DNA of 64,000 nucleotides from Spirochaetota bacterium (GCA_017999915.1 JAGNKX010000011.1:102800-166799); one strand, 5' to 3'; shown: positions 42,911 through 51,754, counted from the stretch's first letter. A program made the numbers and translations. The notes: generated from the letters alone by a model not told the origin.

Positions 42911-45475
42911 ATGCAAAAGATAAAGTTTGGACTACTATTATTGTCGCTGGCAGCTTTAATCGGTATTTCACCGGTCATGGCGCAGGAAAAGGCAGCGGAG
43001 AAACAGGATAAAAAAGTTGTACAGCAGGAGAAGAAGCCCGTTAAGCAGAATAAAAACGCCGACAAAAAGGAAGACAAGGAAATTGCCGGAAAAGAGGAAG
43101 GGCAGGCCCCTGAAGATAAAAAAGAAGTGGCCCCGAAAAGAACAAGCGGCTATTCAATAGGCGAGATCGTCATCAAGGAAAAGGCCCTCGCCAGCGTCGA
43201 GGACGCGGCCATCACCACCGTGCTTTCGGCTGAGGACCTGAAATCGCGCTCTGAAAAAACCCTGGACCAGGCGCTCCAGACCGTGCCCGGCATGATAGTG
43301 CGCCAGGGCCAGAAGGGGCAGATGAACTTTGACATGCGCGGATTCCAGCACAGTACCGTCGCCCTGCTCGTGGACGGCCTTCCTTTTGAGGAGGTCTATG
43401 ACGGCGGCGGCGGAGACATTTCCCGGATCAACGTCATGAACGCCTCGAAAATCGTCATCAACAGGGGAACGTCCTCCGCGCTGTACGGCTCCCGGGGCGC
43501 CTTCGGAGCCATCAATGTCATTTCCATAAAGCCTGAGCGCCTCTTCTTTAAAGGCTCCACCGAATTCGATCATTACGGAGGATTCACCGCCAACGCGGCG
43601 GGCGGCGGAACGTACAAGAATTTCTTCTTCACCCTTTCGGCGTCGGTGATGAAGAACAACAGTTATAACATATCCAGCCAACTGGGCCAGAACAAGCGCA
43701 TGCGCTGGCTCTATAACTTTGTCCCCTTCTATGTGTACGGGGCCACGTCCGCGGCCTATACGGCTGCGACAACCGCCCTGACGTCCATAGGCCTGGAATA
43801 TATCATGGATACCCAAAGATGGAACCATAATAACTCAATAAAGTATTACGCGTCGGGAAAGGCCGGGTATTCGATAACGGAAAACATCGAATTCGGCATA
43901 TCCACCGACTATTACGAGGGAAGCTCCAAATTCAACGGCTTTGAATTAAGCAGCTATTCAGCCTACAACCTGGACGGGACCTGGAGCGATCCCGCCGCCG
44001 GAAACATGGTCCAGAACCGCGCCTGGGAATGGACCAAGGACTACCGCCTCAATGTAGCCCCGTATCTCAAGCTTGATTTCGGCGATTTCGACATGAGGGC
44101 CATCTACTACTTCAACCAGCAGTCGAACGCCCTGACCGGATGGACCAACCAGGCCGAAACGGCGATGTTTGACGCCGGCAAGCTCTCCGAGCACAAGGAA
44201 ACAAGCCATGGCTTCTATGTATATCCTTCCTATAAGTTCGCGGAATGGAACAAGCTGAACGCCGTTGTGCATTACCGCCTCGATCTTTTTGAAAAATTCA
44301 AAAAGCGGATAGCGGCCTTTGCGCCCACCAGCGGCTTCATGAGCGTCCCCAATTACCCGACTCCCTGGTTTAAGACCGCCGAGGTGACCGCCAAATACGT
44401 TACCGTCGCCATCGAGGATGAATTCAAGTTCAATACCGACGGCGGAGACGTAAAATTCTCCCTCGGCATATCCTACGACGCGCAGATGCTGTCACGGAAC
44501 TTCGGCGGCAGGATGAACTATTTCACCGGTGTGCCGGCGGTGACGGGCTGGAAGGAGGACATCACCGGGATGCTCCGCCCGCGGCTGAAACCGCACCCCA
44601 CTTCCACGGTGTGGGGCACCGGGGACGGATTCAACCCGGTATTCTCGTTTGTGTACGAGCCGGTCAAGGAGATGCTGAAGCTGCGGGGAACCCTGTCGCA
44701 GAAGACGAAATTCCCCACCCTGCACCAGTACACGGACCTGGCCGACTACATAGACCGCTACGCGACCACGGCGGGGCAGGCCATATGGCTTCCGCTCATC
44801 TACAAGCTCAACGAGCTGAAGCCCGAGACATCCTACAACGGCAACGCCGGCTTCGAGCTGAACTTCTTTAAAAAAGCCCTGGAAATCAGGGGAGATTATT
44901 TCTACGCCTTTTACAGGAACAAGCTTGAATCCATACGGGACCCCAACTCCGCCGTCGGCAGGCAAAGCCGCTATGTCAACGTCAAGGGCCGGGAAGTCCA
45001 TGGCGCGGAAGGCTCCATCGGGACCACCCTCGGCACCGACAAGCTGAAGGTGGTGGAGCTGGGCGCCTCGGTGACCTACGTGTTCACCCATGCCCGGGAC
45101 TGGTTTGACAACCCCGTCGTCAAGGGAACGACCGTCGAAAGGACGCCCGCTCACCAGGTGATCATGCAGTTCAAGCTCGACTTCATCAGCGGAACCGGCA
45201 TCACCCTCTGGAGCAACAGCCTCTTCAACCAATCGCTCTATGTTCAGCAATTCCCGACTTCCATTCTGGGTGCAAGCTCCGTATACACGAACAAGGTGTA
45301 TACCACCAAGCTGCTCCATAATCCCACGATGCTGAACATCAGGGTATCCCAGCGTATCGTCGATCATTTCACCCTGTGGGTCATGTGCAAGAACGTCACC
45401 GACGACTACAACGCCGATCCCTTTAACCCCGGTCCGGGCAGGACCTGGTATTTCGGCGGCGACGCGGAGTTCTAA
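42911..45475 (+). CDS. TonB-dependent outer-membrane receptor (first copy)
   Basis: An 854-residue beta-barrel receptor that imports a ligand using TonB energy. Signal peptide 1-25, then an unusual Lys/Glu-rich linker (about 26-80), a TonB-box-like GEIVIKE (84-90), a plug domain (about 95-225) with SEKTLDQALQTVPGMIVRQG and SSALYGSRGAFGAINV, and a barrel ending in an aromatic residue (GGDAEF). GGAGG precedes the ATG. A strong terminator follows the stop at 45500-45530. It is divergent from tupABC and heads a group with CcsA, ResB and two unusual lipoproteins. A paralogue is at 54627-57140. The ligand is unknown; no TonB/ExbBD genes are in the window. Confidence 0.93.
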   Translation: MQKIKFGLLLLSLAALIGISPVMAQEKAAEKQDKKVVQQEKKPVKQNKNADKKEDKEIAGKEEGQAPEDKKEVAPKRTSGYSIGEIVIKEKALASVEDAAITTVLSAEDLKSRSEKTLDQALQTVPGMIVRQGQKGQMNFDMRGFQHSTVALLVDGLPFEEVYDGGGGDISRINVMNASKIVINRGTSSALYGSRGAFGAINVISIKPERLFFKGSTEFDHYGGFTANAAGGGTYKNFFFTLSASVMKNNSYNISSQLGQNKRMRWLYNFVPFYVYGATSAAYTAATTALTSIGLEYIMDTQRWNHNNSIKYYASGKAGYSITENIEFGISTDYYEGSSKFNGFELSSYSAYNLDGTWSDPAAGNMVQNRAWEWTKDYRLNVAPYLKLDFGDFDMRAIYYFNQQSNALTGWTNQAETAMFDAGKLSEHKETSHGFYVYPSYKFAEWNKLNAVVHYRLDLFEKFKKRIAAFAPTSGFMSVPNYPTPWFKTAEVTAKYVTVAIEDEFKFNTDGGDVKFSLGISYDAQMLSRNFGGRMNYFTGVPAVTGWKEDITGMLRPRLKPHPTSTVWGTGDGFNPVFSFVYEPVKEMLKLRGTLSQKTKFPTLHQYTDLADYIDRYATTAGQAIWLPLIYKLNELKPETSYNGNAGFELNFFKKALEIRGDYFYAFYRNKLESIRDPNSAVGRQSRYVNVKGREVHGAEGSIGTTLGTDKLKVVELGASVTYVFTHARDWFDNPVVKGTTVERTPAHQVIMQFKLDFISGTGITLWSNSLFNQSLYVQQFPTSILGASSVYTNKVYTTKLLHNPTMLNIRVSQRIVDHFTLWVMCKNVTDDYNADPFNPGPGRTWYFGGDAEF

Positions 45476-45499
45476 CAGGGAAATATTTGATTCACCCGT

Positions 45500-45530
45500 C
45501 CCCTGCGCGCCAGCGCAGGGGATTTTTATT
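45500..45530 (+). terminator. Rho-independent terminator after the first TonB receptor
   Basis: CCCCTGCGC (45500-45508) pairs perfectly with GCGCAGGGG (45513-45521) around GCCA, and ATTTTTATT follows at once. The next gene starts only 28 bases on, so it is probably expressed by read-through or a nearby promoter. Confidence 0.85.
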
Positions 45531-45557
45531 CTCAGATACCAAAGGCAGGCATACATC

Positions 45558-46619
45558 ATGAAACAGAACATTCTGGTTATCGCTTTATTGATCACGTGCT
45601 TCATCGTATCCGGCATCGGCTGCAGAAAAGACCTGTACCAGATCATGACCGTCACCGGCGCGACCCCCCTGGCACTGCAGGAATCGGCGCCATCGGGTCT
45701 CTCCCTTAAAATCTCCGGCCTGGTGAAAAAAGAATACGATCTGTCGTCATACACCCTGAACAAGTTCGCCACCACGCGGATCCGCACCAGGGAAATATCA
45801 TCAGCCGGTGAATTCGAGGGGACCTACGTGTATACCGGCATACCCCTGTACAACATCCTCGAAGGGGTCACCCCGCAGAAGCCGAAGAACGCCGCTTTCG
45901 ACCGGCCCCTGGACATCGCAGTGGTGTTCCACTCGAGCTCGGGGAAGAAGGCGCGCTTCAGCTACGGCGAGCTCATCATGACCGACGACCGCCATCCCTT
46001 CACCCTGGCCTTTCACCGCCGCCAGGTGCTCCCCAGCAAGGACCCGCAGAAATACACGAAGAACAAGTATAAGGAAAACATAAAAGGGCTGCGCCTCATC
46101 TGCCCCCGGGACCCGGACACGTCGCGGTACCTCGATGACGTGACCCAGATCAAGCTCGTTGTCCTGAGAACGCCCGACGACAAACTCCCGGTCATGAAGA
46201 AGGGCGCCAAATGCGAATCCACCGGCATCTCCTCCATTGACGGAGCCGCCGTGAAGGCCGTGACCTTCAACGGCGTCACGGAGCAGAAGACGGACCGGTG
46301 GGTGCGCGTGGGCCACGGCCAGGGATTCAAGGGCGTATCCTCCGCCGCCGGCTACGGCCTGCGGTCATTTCTCACAAAGAACTTCAGGGACTGCGGTCCC
46401 GACGATTTCTTTCTTTTCGTGGCCTGCGACGGCTACCGCGTGCTGATGTCGGGCCGGGAGATATTCCTTTCCGGCGACGGCGCCTCCTCCATGATCCTCA
46501 AGGAATTGGACGGCAAGAAGACCACCGGCACCTACATGCTGGCGCCGGTGGACGACTATTTCGTGGACCGCGACGTGTGGGGTCTCACCCACGTCGTCAT
46601 CATCAGGGACTTTAAGTAA
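45558..46619 (+). CDS. Lipoprotein with two sulfite-oxidase-fold domains
   Basis: A 353-residue periplasmic lipoprotein (SGIGC, Cys22). Residues about 47-200 resemble the molybdopterin-binding fold of sulfite oxidase (Oxidored_molyb): LKISGLVKKEYDLSSYTLNK, then GIPLYNILEGV and the final strand DDVTQIKLVVL. A second, more divergent copy (about 220-353) repeats the arrangement with VKAVTFNGVTEQKTDRWVRV and GLRSFL. The Cys that binds molybdenum in true sulfite oxidases is not found at the expected place, so it may be a binding module rather than an enzyme. It is 16 bases ahead of ccsA. The 169-residue protein at 52489 shares this fold. Confidence 0.65.
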   Translation: MKQNILVIALLITCFIVSGIGCRKDLYQIMTVTGATPLALQESAPSGLSLKISGLVKKEYDLSSYTLNKFATTRIRTREISSAGEFEGTYVYTGIPLYNILEGVTPQKPKNAAFDRPLDIAVVFHSSSGKKARFSYGELIMTDDRHPFTLAFHRRQVLPSKDPQKYTKNKYKENIKGLRLICPRDPDTSRYLDDVTQIKLVVLRTPDDKLPVMKKGAKCESTGISSIDGAAVKAVTFNGVTEQKTDRWVRVGHGQGFKGVSSAAGYGLRSFLTKNFRDCGPDDFFLFVACDGYRVLMSGREIFLSGDGASSMILKELDGKKTTGTYMLAPVDDYFVDRDVWGLTHVVIIRDFK

Positions 46620-46634
46620 ATAACGGAGGACGCA

Positions 46635-47381
46635 ATGTTCACCACCAACAACCATGTCTATCTGTACGCCGCCGGCGGCATCTTCGCCGCGGCCGCCCTG
46701 CTCTATCTCCTCAGGAAGAGAACGGCCAGCCTCATCGTCCTGTGCGCCGGCTTCCTCCTGTATACGCTGTACCTCTTCGGCCGGGGCTGGATAGCCGGCA
46801 CCTTCCTTCCCAACCCGCTGGTTGAAGGACCCTTCCTGCTGCCCTGGTACCTGGCCGTGATCCTGATCATCATGGGTCTGAAAAAAAGCGAACGATGGGG
46901 GCTCGTTCTCATACCCCTGCTCCTGTCCGTCTGTTTCGCCGCGTGGTACGCCAAGGGAATAATTCCCCCCACGCCGAACAAGCTCACCCTCTGGGCGATC
47001 GCGTTTTTCACCGTTGAGATTTTCGGCCACGCCTGTTTCTATTGCGCGGCCTTATTTGCGGCAGCCCTGCTGGCGGGGAAGGAAAACACTGACACCTTTC
47101 ACGATTTGGCCGTCTGGGGCTTTCTTCTTTACTCGATCGCGCAGGTTATCGGGGCCGTATGGTGCTTCCTGGGCTGGGGCAACACCTTCCAGTGGGGACC
47201 CCGGCACATGAGCTCCACCGCTATCTGGCTCATCTACGCCTCATATATCCACCTGCGGTACATATCCGGATGGAACGTGAAGCGGCGGGCCTGGTTCGTC
47301 ATCCTGGCGTCGCTCATCGTCCTGGCCGTCACCAGCAGCTCATACCTGAACGAGAACAGCTTTCCCCGGATTGGAGGATGA
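46635..47381 (+). CDS. ccsA: CcsA/CcmC-type cytochrome c assembly protein
   Basis: A 248-residue inner-membrane protein with about eight hydrophobic segments. It carries the tryptophan-rich heme-handling signature as WCFLGWGNTFQWGPRH (176-191), a variant of the usual W-x-W-G-x-x-W-x-W-D-x-K-E, plus His132 and His206 (YIHLRY) as probable axial heme ligands. It is the CcsA half of a system II heme lyase that exports heme and joins it to CxxCH motifs. In true CcsA the motif is W-D-P-K-E; here D, K and E are replaced (WGPRH), so it may handle another tetrapyrrole. TGACATGG overlap-spacing with the resB gene shows coupling. Confidence 0.82.
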   Translation: MFTTNNHVYLYAAGGIFAAAALLYLLRKRTASLIVLCAGFLLYTLYLFGRGWIAGTFLPNPLVEGPFLLPWYLAVILIIMGLKKSERWGLVLIPLLLSVCFAAWYAKGIIPPTPNKLTLWAIAFFTVEIFGHACFYCAALFAAALLAGKENTDTFHDLAVWGFLLYSIAQVIGAVWCFLGWGNTFQWGPRHMSSTAIWLIYASYIHLRYISGWNVKRRAWFVILASLIVLAVTSSSYLNENSFPRIGG

Positions 47382-47382
47382 C

Positions 47383-48240
47383 ATGGTACAAAAAATATTG
47401 AACGCCATCGGAAATATCAGGCTGTCATTCTGGCTCCTTATGGCGGCGGCGGCGCTTTTTATCACGGGGATGTTTTACACCTCGATGGACTTCGCCTATT
47501 TTAAGACAATGAACGAGCTGCGGATCCAGGACTGGCTGGCACGGGAGCTTTCTTCCCGACCGGCCGTAAACTGGTGGCTGCCGGCGCTGATTACCGTGCT
47601 GGCGCTCCTGGGGCTGAACACCGTTGCCTGCACCTTTAACCGTCTGAGGGAGCTTGCAGCGGGCTCATCGGCAAAAGATTACCGCTTTGTCATTTCTCTC
47701 CTGCCGTCGATCGTGCACATGCTATTCATAGCGGTCATGATCGGCCACGCAATGACCATTACCATGGGGTCCTGGACCAGGATTCCCCTCTCCGAAGGCG
47801 CTGAAATCGTTATCAATCCCTCGGTCCCTCCCTTGACCGTACAACGGATCGCGGACGCATATTTCCCCGAGGGATCCCGCCTCTCGAAAAGGATCATGCA
47901 GACCAGGGTTACCCTTACAGGCGGAGATGGCGGCGATATATCAATTTCCTATCTCGAATCGGTGAGATACAAGGGCTACCGTCTTCACCTCGACATGGTG
48001 AAGCAGAAGCAGGGAAAAGCCCGTCTCAATCAGCCTGCGCAGATCGTGGAAAACAAGGAAACCTGCAACAGGTCGGAAACATTCAGGTCAAAGGAAAGGA
48101 AGCGGGAGCCGAGCCAGACGGTCCAGCTGCTGGTGATATCGGATCCGGGACTGCCGATCATCATCGCCGGCTTCACCCTCATCCTGGTCATCATGACATG
48201 GTACTTCATAGAGATTTTGAGAAAACGCAACGAAGCGTGA
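47383..48240 (+). CDS. resB: ResB-like cytochrome c biogenesis protein
   Basis: A 285-residue protein with transmembrane helices at about 15-35, 65-85, 105-125 and 260-280 and a periplasmic domain between the third and fourth. IRLSFWLLMAAAALFITGMFY and LNTVACTFNRL are ResB family features. It is shorter than most ResB (about 450). ATG 47383 follows GGAGG and starts 2 bases after the ccsA stop. With CcsA it forms the system II pair. The periplasmic domain contains a basic stretch (RSKERKREPSQT). The context argues for a dedicated role with the adjacent lipoproteins. Confidence 0.8.
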   Translation: MVQKILNAIGNIRLSFWLLMAAAALFITGMFYTSMDFAYFKTMNELRIQDWLARELSSRPAVNWWLPALITVLALLGLNTVACTFNRLRELAAGSSAKDYRFVISLLPSIVHMLFIAVMIGHAMTITMGSWTRIPLSEGAEIVINPSVPPLTVQRIADAYFPEGSRLSKRIMQTRVTLTGGDGGDISISYLESVRYKGYRLHLDMVKQKQGKARLNQPAQIVENKETCNRSETFRSKERKREPSQTVQLLVISDPGLPIIIAGFTLILVIMTWYFIEILRKRNEA

Positions 48241-48281
48241 AACCGGGTATAACCATATTTAATTAACACCGAGGAGCTATC

Positions 48282-49193
48282 ATGAAGCCCAAAGCGATCG
48301 TCTGCCTGGCCCTGTTGTTCATGGCCTTTCTTTCCTGTAAAAAACCGGGGCCGGGAAAATTCTACATTGTCGGCATGGGAACCGCCCCTGATCTTATCAG
48401 CGTACGGGCCGTCAATGTCATCAAAGACGCGGACATTGTCCTTGTTGAAAGCGACCGCGACAGGGAGTCATGGAAGGAATATCTCGGGGGAAAAGAGGTG
48501 TGGTACCGCACCGTCGGCCTCCGCATCATGTACGGCGCCGACCCATCAAAAATACGGGACCCGAAGCGCCGGGCCAGGGCTGAGCTCGGCATCAGGGCCA
48601 GGAAATCGCTTGTCGATCGCGTAACGGCCGCCGTCCGCGGCGGCAAGACGGTGGCGGACCTGCAAAGCGGCGACCCCATGGTATACGGCCTGACGTTCAT
48701 GCTCGAGATGCTTCCCGGGGACATAGCGACCGAGATCGTCCCCGGCATAGGCGCTTTCCAGGCGGCCAGCGCCGCGGTCAAGATGAGTCCCACCTTCGGA
48801 TACGACACCAGCGCGGTCATTCTGACCATGGATGACTGGAACGGCAGGGTCGACATGAATGAAAAACTCATGGCAGCCGGAAGCAGCCTTGTCGTGTACA
48901 CCATGCTCCTTGATTATCCCCGGTTTTTTACGCGGCTCAAGCGGTATTATCCCGAAGACACCCCGGTCGCCGTCGTGCAAAACGCCGGAGACCCGGACAC
49001 GCAGAAAGTGATCAGCAGCAGTGTCGGCAGATTCCTGAATGAAGTGGACTATAGGAACCTGCCGGCGGCGAGACACATCCTTCTCGTCGGTAAATTCCTC
49101 AAGGTGGGACAGATCCGCAAGGACCATGTGCCTGAGATCACGCCGGGGCATCCTCCGGTGACCATGGAGATTACCGGGCGCCGCCAAGAATGA
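48282..49193 (+). CDS. Lipoprotein with a tetrapyrrole-methylase fold
   Basis: A 303-residue protein with a lipoprotein signal (AFLSCKK, Cys19) directly followed by a CbiL/CobI-like tetrapyrrole methylase domain. Recognisable blocks are FYIVGMGTAPDLISVRAV (27-44; the usual G-x-G-x-G-D loop is altered), SGDPMVYG (129-136), EIVPGIGAFQAA (151-162), SLVVYTML (202-209) and TPVAVVQNAGDP. Members of this fold normally work in the cytoplasm with SAM; export would put it where SAM is absent. It is the last gene of the receptor-CcsA-ResB group and may be a tetrapyrrole-binding protein. The call of the fold is firm, the role is open. Confidence 0.8.
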   Translation: MKPKAIVCLALLFMAFLSCKKPGPGKFYIVGMGTAPDLISVRAVNVIKDADIVLVESDRDRESWKEYLGGKEVWYRTVGLRIMYGADPSKIRDPKRRARAELGIRARKSLVDRVTAAVRGGKTVADLQSGDPMVYGLTFMLEMLPGDIATEIVPGIGAFQAASAAVKMSPTFGYDTSAVILTMDDWNGRVDMNEKLMAAGSSLVVYTMLLDYPRFFTRLKRYYPEDTPVAVVQNAGDPDTQKVISSSVGRFLNEVDYRNLPAARHILLVGKFLKVGQIRKDHVPEITPGHPPVTMEITGRRQE

Positions 49194-49461
49194 AAAGGCG
49201 GCGTCCCGGGGATCATTCCCGTGATCGGATCGTTGCGATAATTTGTAATATTTTATGATATTTTTTCTTTGGGAATAATTTCGCGGTCTCCCATATCAAA
49301 AAAACAAAATATTACGAAAAGACACCGTTTTTCATCAATTTCCTTGACTCCAAAGACCCGGTTAAATACATTTCACTTTACCAGGTTGTTCTTCCTTCCG
49401 ATTTCTCTTAACCGGTATGTCCTGGTCATGATCCGGATAAACCCATTGATCGCGGTGCGTG

Positions 49462-50148
49462 ATGATTTACATAGGCATTGATGACACTGACACCCTGAAC
49501 TCCCGCGGCACGGGCCGCCTCGCCCGGAACATCGCCGCCGTCCTATCAACCGATTTTTCCGTTGAGGGCGTGGTGCGCCACCAGCTCCTCCAAGATCCGC
49601 GCGTGCCCTTCACCAGCCATAACAGCAGCGCCACCATCATCCTTCGCGAAAAAAAGAGGGTTGATATAGTCGGGATCTTCGATATGGTAAAGGCCCTGAT
49701 GCTCTCCGATTTCCAGGTCGGCAGCGATCCCGGGCTCTGCGTGACCCGCGACATACCCGTCCAGGTGATTGAGCACGGCCGCAACGCGCAGACGCGGCTG
49801 GTCACCCAGGATGAAGCCCGGGACCTGGCCCGGTCCCACGGCATGGCCCTGGAGGGCCTGGGAGGAACCCAGGACGGCGTCATCGGCGCCCTGGCGTCCG
49901 TGGGGCTCACCGCAACGGGCGACGACGGCCGCTACCTCCTCTGCGGCAGGGTGCGCGACCTGGCGGGCCTGGTCCCGGCGGAAGCGGTCCTCGACGCGGG
50001 CGTGGCGGAGATACGCACCCTGGAAGAGGAAGCCGTCACCTCCGGCATGGTCCTTGCCGACAAGATCAGGCCCGCGCGCCGCGGCGGCAGGCCCATCGCC
50101 TATGTTGAATGGCGCGACGGCCGCTGGGAGCCCCTGAAGCTGAATTAA
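49462..50148 (+). CDS. TiaS-like protein of unknown function
   Basis: A 228-residue soluble protein. The start IYIGIDDTDTLNSRGTGRLAR matches the N-terminal kinase-like domain of archaeal TiaS, which uses ATP to modify tRNA-Ile2; the acidic I-D-D-T-D motif binds metal and phosphate there. The second half has AEVRT-like EIRTLEEEAVTSGMVLADKIRPARRGG and a WRDGRWEPL end. Archaeal TiaS is about 420 residues with a zinc ribbon and OB domain; both are missing here. ATG 49462 is used, with an in-frame GTG just ahead. A repeat separates it from the ECF transporter genes, which run the same way. Confidence 0.6.
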   Translation: MIYIGIDDTDTLNSRGTGRLARNIAAVLSTDFSVEGVVRHQLLQDPRVPFTSHNSSATIILREKKRVDIVGIFDMVKALMLSDFQVGSDPGLCVTRDIPVQVIEHGRNAQTRLVTQDEARDLARSHGMALEGLGGTQDGVIGALASVGLTATGDDGRYLLCGRVRDLAGLVPAEAVLDAGVAEIRTLEEEAVTSGMVLADKIRPARRGGRPIAYVEWRDGRWEPLKLN

Positions 50149-50204
50149 AACAATATACCCTCGCCCGCCCCTCCCCTCGATGGGGCTCGGGACAAGCCGG
50201 GGCA

Positions 50205-50305
50205 CCCTCTCCCATTAAGATCTGAAAAAAGGAGAGGGTTTCCCGCGTTAAAGGCTATTTCTCTTATCCCCCTCTCCTTACTTCAAAATTTCATGGGAGA
50301 GGGGG
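50205..50305. repeat. Paired C/G-rich hairpins (dispersed repeat family)
   Basis: CCCTCTCC (50205-50212) pairs with GGAGAGGG (50231-50238). CCCCCTCTCC (50268-50277) pairs with GGAGAGGGGG (50296-50305). A similar pair of stems is at 15398-15477. It sits between two genes of one orientation and may affect their joint expression. Confidence 0.7.
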
Positions 50306-50329
50306 CTGGGGGGTGAGGGTTAGAACTAT

Positions 50330-51754
50330 ATGATACAGATACACGAACTGACATACGCATATCCCCAGCACGGCAGGGGAATCGGGCCCTTTGATTTTTC
50401 AGTGAAGGAAGGGGAGATGCTCCACCTGACCGGCTCCTCCGGGTGCGGCAAGAGCACCCTGGCCCGCTGTATCACGGGCCTCATCCCCCACATCTATCAC
50501 GGCGCCATGAAGGGGAGCGTTTGCGTCGGCGGCCTCGACACGGCCGCCACGCCCCTCTGGAAGCTCGCCGGGACTGCCGGGTTCGTGTTCCAGAACCCCT
50601 CCATGCAGATGCTGGGCAATACCGTGGAGGAGGAGATCCTCATCGGCCTGGAAAACCTGGGCCTCGGACGCGCTGAGATCCGGGACCGCATGGAGGAAGC
50701 CCTGGGGCGCTTCGGCCTCGGGGGATTCCGCCGGAGAAACCCCCATACACTCTCCGGCGGGGAACAGCAGAAGCTGGCCCTGGCCGCCATCATGGCCCGC
50801 CGTCCGCCGGTGCTGGTGCTGGACGAGCCCCTTTCGATGCTCGATGTCACGGCCGCGACGGAGCTGGTCCGCCACCTCTCGGAGCTGACCCGCGCCGGCG
50901 TCACCATCGTCATCTTCGAGCACCGTTCGGATTACCTCGCCGCCATGCCGGGCTTGAGGGTGGCTGCATTGGACGAAATTACCGTCCCCGGCCGCGCCGC
51001 CGCGCCGGGGAAATGGCCCGGGGCCGCGCCGGCCCCGGGTACCCGCCATGGCTGGCCGCTGCAGGCAGCCGGCCTCGGCGTAAGAATAGGCGGGAAGGAT
51101 ATCCTCAGGGATCTTGACCTTGCGATCGAGCCCGGGGAGGTGACGGCCGTCGTCGGCAGGAACGGCTGCGGGAAGACCACCCTGGTGCGGGCCCTCGCCG
51201 GGCTCCAGAAGCACGACGGCGCGGTCTCCATCGGCGGCGGGCGCCCCGATCTCGGCCAGGTCTACCAGAACGCAGACCTCCAGCTCTTCAACGCCTCGGT
51301 CCGGGCCGAGATCCTCTACCGCGTCAAGGATCCTGACATGGCCTGGTATGCCTGGCTCATGGAGACCCTCCGCCTCGGGACGTACGAGGAAACGCCGCCG
51401 CTGATACTGAGCGAGGGAGAGAAAAAGCGCGTGGCCCTGGCAACGGTGCTGATGCGCAAGGCGGCCCACGGCATCCTCCTCGACGAGCCGTCCCTGGGAC
51501 AGGACACGGCCCACAAGATGATGCTGATCGACATCTGCCGCGGCCTCGCGGCCGGCGGCAGGATAGTCCTCTTCACCACCCACGAGCTGCACCTGGCGGC
51601 CATGGCGGACCGCCTGATCCTCCTCGGCCCGGAAGGGATCGCCGCCGACGGGCCGCCGAAAAAGGTTTTCCTCGACGCCGCCGCATGGGAGCGGGCCGGC
51701 ATGTTCGTGCCGGCCTGGGCGGCCGACACGGGCCGGGAGGGCATAACGGCATGA
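50330..51754 (+). CDS. ECF-transporter fused double ATPase
   Basis: A 474-residue protein with two ABC ATPase domains in one chain, equal to EcfA-EcfA'. Domain 1 has Walker A GSSGCGKST (35-43), FQNPSMQM, LSGGEQQKLALA and VLVLDEPLSMLD. Domain 2 has GRNGCGKTT, VYQNADLQLF, LSEGEKKRVALA and GILLDEPSLGQD with TTHE. It drives uptake of a vitamin or metal through the energy-coupling factor module. The next gene overlaps its stop (ATGA). The linker between the two is Ala/Pro/Gly-rich. Confidence 0.92.
   Translation: MIQIHELTYAYPQHGRGIGPFDFSVKEGEMLHLTGSSGCGKSTLARCITGLIPHIYHGAMKGSVCVGGLDTAATPLWKLAGTAGFVFQNPSMQMLGNTVEEEILIGLENLGLGRAEIRDRMEEALGRFGLGGFRRRNPHTLSGGEQQKLALAAIMARRPPVLVLDEPLSMLDVTAATELVRHLSELTRAGVTIVIFEHRSDYLAAMPGLRVAALDEITVPGRAAAPGKWPGAAPAPGTRHGWPLQAAGLGVRIGGKDILRDLDLAIEPGEVTAVVGRNGCGKTTLVRALAGLQKHDGAVSIGGGRPDLGQVYQNADLQLFNASVRAEILYRVKDPDMAWYAWLMETLRLGTYEETPPLILSEGEKKRVALATVLMRKAAHGILLDEPSLGQDTAHKMMLIDICRGLAAGGRIVLFTTHELHLAAMADRLILLGPEGIAADGPPKKVFLDAAAWERAGMFVPAWAADTGREGITA

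Noticed and set aside
42911-45475. Naming the TonB receptor BtuB or a siderophore receptor
   Set aside because: Plug and barrel signatures are generic; no ligand-specific motif or ligand-specific neighbour settles the substrate.
49462-50148. Annotating the TiaS-like protein as a tRNA-Ile2 agmatinylcytidine synthetase
   Set aside because: The RNA-binding and zinc-ribbon parts are missing and the function is archaeal; only the N-terminal motif is shared.
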